Source: Pezicula radicicola (lineage: Eukaryota; Ascomycota; Leotiomycetes; Helotiales; Dermateaceae). Taken from it: a DNA stretch of 64,000 nt. Position numbers and translations under genes: made by a program. Location: positions 497,891 to 561,890 of the forward strand of contig PDUO01000003.1 of assembly GCA_003008705.1 (NCBI GenBank), given 5' to 3'. The notes under the pieces are model-generated. The model was given only the letters and a program-made list of their open reading frames with translations, was not told where the DNA came from and searched no databases. Below, in pieces: positions 12,411 through 21,510 of the stretch (positions are counted from its first letter, which is position 1; each line of letters starts with the position of its first letter).

Positions 12411-13100
12411 ATGATTGTGATGATTAGCAATGTTATGTAAGAAGGAGTTATGGACTTGGGCAAGCGGAGAATCACACTAGATTAGATTCAGTGCTCTTTT
12501 ATTATGGACTGGCTATTTGCATTTATCCTGCAAGGAGCTGGGTGGGAGGGGCGTTACAAAGACCTTTTTGATTATGAGGCTTTGTTGTTGCAAACTTTAG
12601 CTTTGCAAGCAATGACCATCAGATATGAATAAATACAACTTAATAATGCTTATCTATTTGCGTCCAGCAGTACTTAGGGAAGTGATGTGTAGGTAGAAGT
12701 GCTAGCAATGAGATTTGCTCTGGCAAGTTAATGTTTGAGGTTGTAACAATTTAATAGAATAGATAAGACGAAGTTAGACCCCTTTTGTAACTACAAGTGT
12801 CTATCGTCTACTCACCTTCTGTATAATCTAAAGACATATGAAGCACAACTGCTAGAGGTATGCCATGCCCCTTCATCATGGATCACAATGTCGTATTCGG
12901 ATGTGCCCCTTTTCGTATCCGCATACTATTAGCTCTCCACGTGTCCCAAATAGCCGAGAGAAGGGACTGAACTGAAGCACTAACATTGACGCTAGTCTCA
13001 AACAAGCAAAACGTTTTATCAGCCTCGAACATTGATTATCGCCTCTCGACAATACAATCTCAACATGCGCATCCTCCCAACATCACCACAAATCATAACA
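12411..13100. other. Intergenic, EAF1 3' side and SPP2 promoter
   Basis: About 690 bp between two same-strand genes. No ORF or repeat of note. The SPP2 leader contains CAACATTG-rich AT sequence and ends in AACAATGG, a good fungal start context. Confidence 0.55.
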
Positions 13101-14318
13101 ATGGCGCCACACAAAGATACCTCACCGTCATCCGGATCCTCCACCCCGAGAATAGCAATCAAAGGCTTTTCACTCTCCTCCAAATCCTCCACAACCACGA
13201 GCGCAAAACAAAAACCAAATCTCCCATCTTCCACCCTAGGCAAGCGTCCCCGTTCAGCCCTCGCATCCCACGATGGCGATTCCGAAGATGAAAGCGCAGG
13301 TGATGCGCACGTTCGACATGAGATCGTGACAGGGTTTGGAGCAGAAGGCGCGATCAGTAAGGAGGAGAAGGAGGTGGTTGGACCGTTGGTTATTGAACGG
13401 CTTGGGAATAGGGATTGGAGGGCTGAGATGAAGAGGAAGAGGGAGGAGGCTGTGGGGAAGGGGAAGAATCTTCTGCCTCCTGAGGTGCAGGCACAGAGGG
13501 AGGCTGTTGCGAGGGGACAGACGGTTGAGGGTGTTGTGGTTGAGAGGGGCAATGTTGGTGAAGGTGAACCAGCTTGGGGGTTGACTGTTACAAAACGCCA
13601 GAAAGTTCAGGAGGTTGAGGCGACGGCAGATGGTGTAGATGTGGAAAGAATTATCAATGAGAAGGGGCAGAGCAAGGATGCTGAAGTTCAGACGCAACCT
13701 CAGCCTGAGCCTGAGTCCGAACAACAAAAAACAGACGATCAACTCGCCCTCGAGGCATTAATGGGCATCCAAGGCGAGAAGAAAGGGCCTGCACTCGTTA
13801 TATCCGGCATCGGAAATAGGGAAGGTCCGCCCATCAACGAAAAAGACGCATACCGCCTCGCAGTCGCCTCAGCACCTGAAGTCTCAACCCTCGAAGATTA
13901 CGAGCGCGTTCCCGTTGAAGAATTCGGTGCCGCATTACTAAGAGGTATGGGTTGGAAAGAGGAAAATAAAGTAGAGAGACCTAAGGAGGCTCAGCGGAGA
14001 GGGGCTTTAAAAGGATTAGGAGCTAGTGAGGCGACAGACGAAGAGATACTTGGGGCCTGGGTTCACAAGCCCGATATTAAGAGGCTGAAGAGTGGTAAAG
14101 ATAGTAAATATTCGGATCGGCCGCCGAAGTTAAGTGATTATCGGCGTGAGAAGGAGAGGAGGGATGAGGAGAGGGAGAGTAGGGGTGGTGGTAGTTCTTA
14201 TCGGAGAGATCGTGAGAGGTCAAGGGAAAGGGATAATTATCGTGGACGTGGGAGTGGGAGGGATAGAGAGAGGGATTATAGGAGGGATGGTGATAGAGAT
14301 AGGGATCGAAGACGTTGA
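13101..14318 (+). CDS. SPP2: Pre-mRNA splicing factor SPP2-like, G-patch motif
   Basis: A single 405-aa exon. The start chosen is the ATG in AACAATGGCGCC; the frame extends 23 codons upstream, but that part has poor context. Residues 8-20 (SPSSGSSTPRIAI) and the KGFSLSSK block are typical of fungal Spp2 starts. TGFGAEGAI, PLVIERLGNRDWRAEMKRKR and LPPEVQAQREAVARG follow. The reduced G-patch is PVEEFGAALLRGMGWKEE at about 270-287. The tail is rich in Arg-Asp/Arg-Glu/Arg-Ser repeats. Spp2 activates the DEAH helicase Prp2 through its G-patch before the first splicing step, in the nucleus. No introns were seen, unusual among its neighbours. GPKOW is the animal counterpart. Confidence 0.88.
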   Translation: MAPHKDTSPSSGSSTPRIAIKGFSLSSKSSTTTSAKQKPNLPSSTLGKRPRSALASHDGDSEDESAGDAHVRHEIVTGFGAEGAISKEEKEVVGPLVIERLGNRDWRAEMKRKREEAVGKGKNLLPPEVQAQREAVARGQTVEGVVVERGNVGEGEPAWGLTVTKRQKVQEVEATADGVDVERIINEKGQSKDAEVQTQPQPEPESEQQKTDDQLALEALMGIQGEKKGPALVISGIGNREGPPINEKDAYRLAVASAPEVSTLEDYERVPVEEFGAALLRGMGWKEENKVERPKEAQRRGALKGLGASEATDEEILGAWVHKPDIKRLKSGKDSKYSDRPPKLSDYRREKERRDEERESRGGGSSYRRDRERSRERDNYRGRGSGRDRERDYRRDGDRDRDRRR

Positions 14319-16129
14319 GTTTTAATCCCTTGGTCTAGTTGGGCTACTTTGGTGCAGAGATTGTTTTATCGTCATATCGTAGTGCACGGGAGACGAATTC
14401 AGAGGATACTCGGTACCTCTTGTATAGAAATATAGTTATTTTTAAAATCAAAAAAGGGAGATTTATAGAATAACTATTAAGTACTACGTTTAAGGGTTTT
14501 AGTGAACTATCTAAGTAGGTAAGTCTCACTTCTAGAATTGTTTAGATTATAAAATAAGTACTAATAGAGCTAATAAAGCCAGTAGATATAACTTAAGCTT
14601 CAATTATAATGGTTGTTAACTATTATTAGTTACTATAAATAATAATAACTATTTTAAGTATAGTCTATAAGATAGACCTTTTTTTATTCTATTCCGCTAC
14701 TTAAATCGAACTTTACCTAACTTCCCTTTGAACTTCACTTTAAATTTCACCTTGTATTGTCAAAGTATAAGTTATAATCTCTATTTTATATCTTGCCAGC
14801 TCGCCTAGAGCAGCTTAAACTATGAGGCAATATCGGGTTGCCCTCGGATTTATATGGAAAATGAATCAAATGATGCTCTGGCGTGTTGGTTTACTACTAA
14901 CGCTCCTAGTGTAGGGAAGGTGGTTAGGAACAAAAACTCTAACACAAAATAGGATGAAGGAGAGACTAGTGTGCTGGTAAGTAGTATTTTTATATAGGCC
15001 TTATACCTATTTATACTACGGTGTTTATGTTGTGGCTAAGTGTAGCTCTATCTATTCCTTTATAAAATGTATATGTAAATTAAATATTTAGATTAAATCA
15101 CTTGAATTAAGTGAGTTACTCAAATTAAGTGACTTACTAGGTTTAGATAAGTAGGTGTCTATAGTCGTATAGTAGTGCCTGCATTCTACGGAAAGTTTTC
15201 TGCTATCTATAGATAGGTAAGTAATTAAATAATTTTAAGTAAGCTATTTGTTCTTAAGCTTAAACTAATTAATACATTTAGATTAAAGTAAAGGCGCTAC
15301 TAACTCGTCGGAAGAAATAGAATATAAGTATAATACAATTTAAGCTCTTTGGAAAGATAGAATCAAGGTGGTTTTATGTCCGAGCAGGTATTAAAGAGAA
15401 AAGGATAGCAAAAGCAAAAGTACGTTGTGGTTATACGCTAAAGGGAGGGGTTTGTTAACATGTGATATAAACGAGTCTGCATTCCTAGAACCCATTGAGA
15501 AGACGCTTATCAAAAGCTTAAATCACTAACCAATTAAGGAGACAAATTTTATCGCCTCTTAAGCTTAGAAATTAGCTTTTTACTATCTATATTAGGGATA
15601 ACATGACGTTGAAAGTAGTCCTCAGACATGGTTCACCCTGATTTGTTACTTGAGTATTTCATTAGCGAGCAGTCAAGTCATTATCCGAATTAGGAAATTC
15701 TGGTTTGGATGACAAATATACCCGTAAGTTCGTAACACGGCATGCAAGGAAATGGCAAAGAGGCGTCAGCCACAATGAAATAGTAGTGTGAAAAGCAATG
15801 TATTAATGGGTTTATACCAGAGCATTATCAATTTCTGGTAATGTACTTGTACGCTTCATGGCTTACGAAGGTAGTCGGCTGTGGATTGCTTACTATTCAT
15901 CTCGTGCATCGGATTTTAAGTGGGTCTTAGTGAACACTTTCATATATGCAGTACGAGCTCTTTAACTATAAAGATACTGTCCACAACTCTCATTTTTCTT
16001 TATTCTCATTCACATCGCATCGAGTCTTCAGATCTATATTTTCTAGCTTTCACATCTCATCAAAACAAAACTTTTTCTGCACTTCACTGCTAAATATACT
16101 AAGCTTATTTACAAACACCCACTTCCAAC
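14319..16129. other. AT-rich gene-free block with decayed repeat
   Basis: From about 14390 to 15620 the sequence is strongly AT-rich, dense in TAAGTA, CTTAAG and TTAATT words, with no open frame. This is the look of repeat DNA after repeat-induced point mutation. A short patch (15091-15157) matches the satellite at 27.6-28.4 kb. The last 200 bases are pyrimidine-rich and likely the leader of the NmrA-like gene. Confidence 0.6.
15091..15157 (+). repeat. Outlier copy of the ACTTGATTTAGGT satellite family
   Basis: CACTTGAATTAAGTGAGTTA and GTGACTTACTAGGTTTAG repeat the unit seen in the 27.6 kb array in the same orientation. About three degenerate units are visible. Confidence 0.55.
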
Positions 16130-17310
16130 ATGTCCAAACTCATGGTCATCGTCGGCATTACAGGAAACCAAGGCGGTTCCGTAGCCGAAGTCTTCCTCAA
16201 AGATGCCAACTACAAAATCCGAGGTCTCACACGAGATCCCAACAGCTCAGCAAGTAAAGCCCTAGCAGCCAAAGGAATCGAAATAGTACAAGGAGACCTC
16301 GACGACATCACCTCTCTAAAATCAGCCTTCAAAGGAGCAACGCATATTTTCGGCAACACACTAATCCCATCACATTTCATGCTCGATCCCAGCACCTTCG
16401 ACCATTCGCTCCTAAAACCCGGACAAGAAATTCAAGATTGGTGCTTCGAGAGTGAAGTTCGACAGGGTTGTAATATCGCTGATGCAGCTTCTACTGTTGA
16501 TACTCTGGAGATGTATATTTGGAGTACTTTGAGTCATGCTAAGAAATGGAGTGGTGGGAAGTATAAGGGCGTTTTGCATTTTGATAGTAAGGCTACTGTT
16601 GTGGAGTATATTCGGGAGAAGTATCAGGGTTCTTTGGCGAAGAAATTGAGTTTGTTGAATATGGGGCTTTTTGTTACGAATTGGAGGTGGGGGAGTGCTA
16701 CTATGCCTTGGTCTAAGGTTCGATTGTTTCTATTTCTTTCTCTCATTTTCCCTCATTCTCTGTTCTTCATTTTATCAGGAGTTGATGAGCTGACACGGCA
16801 TGGTTAAAATCTAGAGGGAAGATGGTACAATGGTTCTTCGTATTCCAGGTCAAGGCAACAAAGCAGCACCTTTCGTCCTCTCCACAGAAGCTGGTTACTA
16901 CGTTAAAGCACTCACTCAATTCCCACCTGGAAAACACCTCTTGGCTTTCAGTAATCGCCTTACTTGGCCCGAGTACGTGGCTCTCTGGACAAAGGTCACT
17001 GGTGTGCCAGCTATCTACGAAGAAAGTACTGTTGAGGAGATGGATAAAGCTACTCCCGGTGGTTTTGGACAACAAATTGGGGAGATGCTAGCTTACGCGA
17101 AGGAGTTTGGTTATGATGGAGGTGACCCTGAGGTAGTAACTGTCAAGGATGTAAGTTTTGTGTTGCCCTCGCTTGGTTTGGTTTTTACTTTTTGGGGTTG
17201 AGCACTTGCTAATTATTTCTATGTAGTTGGGTGTTGAAATTCCTGTTACCAGTGTTGAAGACTTCTTCAAAAGCGAGGATTGGTCTCCATTGTTTCAGCG
17301 CTTTGCATAG
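16130..17310 (+). CDS. NmrA-like NAD(P)-binding family protein
   Basis: Three exons (16130-16717, 16815-17150, 17227-17310) give 335 aa. The N-terminus MSKLMVIVGITGNQGGSVAE has the glycine-rich dinucleotide-binding loop GITGNQG. ANYKIRGLTRDPNS and VQGDLDDITSLKSAFKGATH follow, as in NmrA/HSCARG-type atypical short-chain dehydrogenases. Members bind NADP(H) and act as redox sensors or regulators; some reduce small substrates. The catalytic YxxxK of classical dehydrogenases is not evident. The C-terminal substrate-like half includes KHLLAFSNRLTWPEYVALW and ends SVEDFFKSEDWSPLFQRFA. Splice sites are canonical and the first intron has a GCTGAC branch site. No neighbouring GATA factor or nitrogen gene is seen, so a nitrogen-repression role is not implied. 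Confidence 0.88.
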
Positions 17311-17684
17311 AGTCAAAGAAGGGGGTAAATCACAGATATTTCTTCACAAGGCAGACCTTATTATTGATTTTCTTTTGCACTTGGAATAACAATACAATTT
17401 GAATAAAGTAAATATTCTTAAACAAACTTCAACGCAAATATCTAAATCAAGTAAGTTATTCAAGTCAAGTCGATTACCCAAGTCACCTTTTGAAGGAAGA
17501 CAAGACAAATTTTCATAAAACATCGTTTTCTTATTTCCTTAGATTACTTACTAGTACAAGAGCAGAACCAGCCGCTACTCTACTACTCTTCTTCACTTAC
17601 CTTCTTAGGGGAGAGGGAGAGGGGAAGGGGGGGTTGTTTTTTGTTCATTTTTTTATTCTGTGTTGTTTGTTTTTGTTTTTGTCT
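17311..17684. other. Short spacer with satellite-like patch
   Basis: The convergent spacer between the NmrA-like gene and the minus-strand His-rich gene. It contains the reverse-orientation satellite patch at 17442-17487 and a G/T-rich tract just after it. Confidence 0.55.
17442..17487 (-). repeat. Outlier copy of the satellite family, inverted
   Basis: The reverse complement reads GGTGACTTGGGTAATCGACT followed by TGACTTGAATAACTTACTTG. This is the same unit type as the 27.6-28.4 kb array, on the opposite strand. Confidence 0.55.
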
Positions 17685-18353
17685 TTAAGAAGAACAATCG
17701 AAAGCACAAAGCCAACCAAAGCCATTCCCATTCTCATTATTCTGAAACTCACCACAAGACAACTCGCCACCAAGAAGTCTACCATTCCCATATTGAAAGA
17801 CCAAGTTATTAGGATCAGCGTTGAAAACGGTGATAGTCTTGTCCAAGCCAGCAGGACTGTACTTGAACTTTCCTTCAGCTCCGTCTTTCATGCCGAGGAG
17901 AGAACACTCGTTGTTGTAGGCGTAGAGTGTTCCGGTTGTTTCGGAGGGCTCGGTTTGTTTGATGTTCCATGGGTACCAGAAGGCGAGGGCGCAGCCGGAT
18001 GGATAGGCTGAGTTGGCTATTGCTGCTTTGGTGCAGTAGCCATCGCCGTTGGTGTTGTGTGGGAAGACGGGGATGGGAGTTGAGCGGAGTGTGAGTGAGC
18101 TGGGGAGATTGTGATGGTGGTGGTGGTGGTGGCTGCTGTTGGTGCTGTTGGTGCTGTTGGTGCCATTACTGTAGGGAGGTTGGGGCTGTGTATGGTTGAA
18201 GAATGGCTGAGGAGAGGTGTGGTTGTGGTGATGGTGATGATGGTGTGTGTTATTGAGGTCGCTAGGACCAGTGAAATTTGTTGGTGCTGCTGTAGCTGTG
18301 GCGACTATGATTGTGGCCAGCACAAAGATCGATTTATTGTGAGTGAACTGCAT
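17685..18353 (-). CDS. Secreted His-rich, Cys-containing protein of unknown function
   Basis: A single exon of 222 aa. Residues 1-22 form a signal peptide (MQFTHNKSIFVLATIIVATA...), so the product should be secreted. Residues 30-85 contain two runs of seven histidines set among Asn-Thr/Asn-Ser sequons (NNTH, NHTS, NGTNSTNSTNSS), suggesting a glycosylated, metal-binding linker. The C-terminal half holds six cysteines (YCTKA, SGCAL, NECSL, LSCGE, WLCAF, FDCSS) and aromatic blocks such as ALAFWYPWNIK. I do not recognise the family. The pattern (signal peptide, sequons, even Cys number) fits a small secreted protein or effector-like candidate. The repetitive His/Asn part is made of GTG/GGT-type microsatellite DNA and could vary in length between strains. 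Confidence 0.7.
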   Translation of the reverse strand: MQFTHNKSIFVLATIIVATATAAPTNFTGPSDLNNTHHHHHHHNHTSPQPFFNHTQPQPPYSNGTNSTNSTNSSHHHHHHHNLPSSLTLRSTPIPVFPHNTNGDGYCTKAAIANSAYPSGCALAFWYPWNIKQTEPSETTGTLYAYNNECSLLGMKDGAEGKFKYSPAGLDKTITVFNADPNNLVFQYGNGRLLGGELSCGEFQNNENGNGFGWLCAFDCSS

Positions 18354-19328
18354 GTTTTTGAGTTGTGGGGTTCTGAGATTTGTGTTGATGTTTATTTTTT
18401 GAATGCAGTTCGAGATTTTGGGTTTTGTGTTTGTATTTGATGAGTGTGATTGTGATTGTAATGAGGGTGAATGATAGGCCTTTATAGTTGTAGCTGAATC
18501 ATTGTTTCTTTTTTGTTGACTTTTCTTTTCCCATTTTTCGACAATGAAATAGTGGTGGTGAAAGGATTTTGTTTCTTTCTTTTCATAATAACATTACGTA
18601 GATGCAGTTTGTCCCATTGTTGCTATGGGAGCAACTAATTATTGTCTTTCATTTATATTCTATATGCCACAAAGATAATCTTCCTTGGGTTGTTCAAAGA
18701 GTCTTTGTCTTTGTATCGAATTGAGCTGGTGGGGTGTTTTTTTAACTTTATGGAGGAATAAGCCATATTATACATACAAAGGATATATCAACCATTTTAT
18801 GCAGAATTCTTTTACCTAGTGTTGTCTGGAACCTTTGATAGTATATTCTTTGAGCTGTAATTTGGATGAAGAGACTAAGTTCAAAGTCTTGTTTCTTTGG
18901 CTTCCTTTCATTGTGCTCTAAGCGAAGGTTCTAGCCTGTGGCGAACAACTTACTTAGAATGGTGTTTTGCTAGCTAGCAACATCGTTTAGCACACAAGAA
19001 GTCCCTCTGAAATATAGTATCAGCTTAAAGAATCACTAGGAAATAAGCCTTCCCAAGCTAAATGCAGCCAATATCCATACAAAGCCTTTAAGAGTAATTC
19101 AAATGTGACTAGACGCAGGAATGCAAAGAAATAGTTTGGCTTTTTTTTTAGCCCTTGTTAAGTGAAAGACAGTATAGCTAAATGCTAGTGAGTAGAGGAA
19201 TTAAGAAAATAATATTAACCTCAAACCAAACTTACGCATACCTCCACTCACCCTTTGAAACTTACATGCCTTATACAGGTATTCATTAATCTTATTAATT
19301 TTTTACCTCAAGCAACATTATAAAATAT
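18354..19328. other. Intergenic, no gene seen
   Basis: About 1 kb of AT-leaning sequence holding the promoter side of the His-rich gene (18354 upward) and the 3' side of the amidase. No repeat or ORF of note. Confidence 0.6.
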
Positions 19329-21510
19329 TTAAACCCTCTTCCTCTTAAAAACCTGACTCCCAGCCTTCGGTAAAATCGTGATCCCCTTAGCCTGTAACTG
19401 CGTCGCCAACTCAAAGATCATGCCATCACACCCCTTATGTGCAATAACATCTACAGCAACTGGTAGATACTCTTCATGCCGCGTGATGGTCGAGTTATAC
19501 GGAGCTTGCCCAACTATATGTATCTCAAAATATCAGCATTGGGACTCCATGAAATACCATTTACCATTCAAGAGACCACACCAACTCGGAATGAAATAAG
19601 GGGATGCCTACGGGGAAACACCATATCCGGGGCCTCAGCAAAGATAGCAATATTATACACACCCCACCCAGCCGGAATAACTGGTGCATCAATATAGACA
19701 TTCCTATAATTAGGAGTCGCAAGCGTTCCGGGATACAAAAGAAGTGAATCAGAGCACGTCTCCGGATCCGAAACAATAACCTCGTTATTCCACCAATCCA
19801 TAAATATTGTCTTGTTAGCGATACCCTGCTCTAACGTCGTAGCATTGGTTTCTCCCCACGTCCAGCGCACTAACGGGTTGGGGTCGAGGAAAGGATGACG
19901 GCCGTCGTGGGCGAGGCCATAATCACTGATAAACGGAGCTCCCAGAAGTGAGTATTGTTGTTTAGCAATAATAGTTGGGTAGGTTAGGGCGAGCAAAGAG
20001 GACAGATCGCTGGCGTTTGCTGCGGCGGCTTGTGATGAGGCGGCCCACATTGAATCGTAGTCCAGAACTGAAGATTTGATGCCTAGAAAAGCTTCGAGAT
20101 TCTGCAGGAAAGCAAGTAAGATTCCCTCAGCCTCGGTGGATACATTTGTTGGAAATCCAGTCGTGTAGAGCTTCTTGGGGAATGAGGTGACGCTTGTGAT
20201 GTTCTCTCCGTATAGCACATGAGCGGCTATCTTCCAGAGTTCTGCATCACGGCAAATGAAGCCCGCGGTATCAAGCAGGGGCGAAAGAGGCATAACATTG
20301 TCGAGAGAAACAAGGCCGTGAGATGGTCGGTTTCCATAAGCGCCATTAACCTGAGCTGGATTCCTGATGCTACCTCCAGTATCTGAACCAAGACCGAGAT
20401 CAAGCCAGGAGTATGCACCGATTCCAGCGCCAGGACCCGAAGAAGAGGAAGATGGATCAGAGTAACCATCACCACGTGCATTGAAAGGGCTGTGGTAATC
20501 AACCCAGTCTGCTGTTGCCATTTCTCCGTTTGCGAACTGACTTGTCTTCATCTTTCCGATGATGATAGCTCCGGCATCGACTAGTCTCTGGACAGCTGGG
20601 GCGGTCTCGTTCTTCTCCGGGTATAAGTCATAGTATGCTCTATTGCCGCATCCCCTCTTTGTACCAGCAACATCGTAAATATCTTTGATACCAATCCGGA
20701 CCTAAAATATCAGCCAAATAAACTACATCGCCTCATAGGTAACTTACACCGGCAAGAGGCTTGTCGTCGGTCACAGTATAGTAAAGGCGTGAAGGGACAC
20801 CGATGGCAAGTGACTGAACGCCCTAATCGAGTTTAGCAATATCAATGCACTTTATGCTTTGAGGCTTACCTGTACAGAAGCCGACATGGTAGTGTAATTT
20901 CCATCAACACTCGCAATCACTCCTTCAGTGAACGCCCCATCAACATCGCTGTAGAGACGGTACGCTTGATACACATCTCCCGTGACAGCAGAAAGAAAAT
21001 AAGGTCCTGCTGGCATCTTAACAGTGCAGCTTACTTCAGTAGATACTATGAATAGTTTGGTATCAAACGGGCCGAGCTCTCCAAATTCGTTTAATGAATT
21101 GGATAGCTCATGGATATCCGCTGGCGACTCTCCTTGGAGATATATAGCTAAATTATAAAATATCAGCATACTTTCATTGAAGATCTTTTGAAAATCATAC
21201 CCTGTAGGAAGCCAGAGCTGAATACATCGTCGTTGGCGGTATAACCAGCAATAGTGTCCTCTAAGCTAGACACATTGACAACAGCAGCATCACCGATTAT
21301 GACAGTCATGGGAATCAAGTCTTCCCCATATGTGGTACCCGACTTCAATTTATCGGCAGTCGCATTAAGTGAGGATACTGGTCTTGCAGGAACATAGTAA
21401 AATATGCCATCAACATTCATAGTACTGCCAGTTTTCGAGCTTGCAGCATTTCCGAGAGTAGCAAATGCTACTACTGCAACAGCAGTAAGAATAGAAGAGT
21501 AATATTTCAT
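19329..21510 (-). CDS. Secreted amidase-signature hydrolase
   Basis: Five exons on the minus strand (21201-21510, 20870-21147, 20748-20822, 19612-20701, 19329-19513) give 645 aa. A signal peptide (MKYYSSILTAVAVVAFATLG) starts an N-terminal region of about 200 residues before the amidase domain. The catalytic Ser-cisSer-Lys signature is visible: Lys in GIKDIYDVAGT near residue 227, a Ser/Gly-rich loop after DPSSSSS, and GSDTGGSIRNPA with the nucleophile Ser near 332. The C-terminus (GQAPYNSTITRHEEYL, then AHKGCDGMIFELA) is typical of fungal extracellular amidases. It probably hydrolyses an amide outside the cell; substrate unknown. Intron 2 ends GATTAG; the others carry the same GCTGATATTTT box. 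The last donor is GTAGGC. Several Asn-X-Ser/Thr sites support secretion. Confidence 0.88.

Noticed and set aside
13019..13742. Minus-strand ORFs over SPP2
   Set aside because: Leu/Ser/Pro-rich shadows opposite a conserved gene; no family features.
17490..18011. 173-codon plus-strand ORF over the His-rich gene
   Set aside because: The opposite strand has a signal peptide, sequons and paired cysteines; this frame is a shadow.
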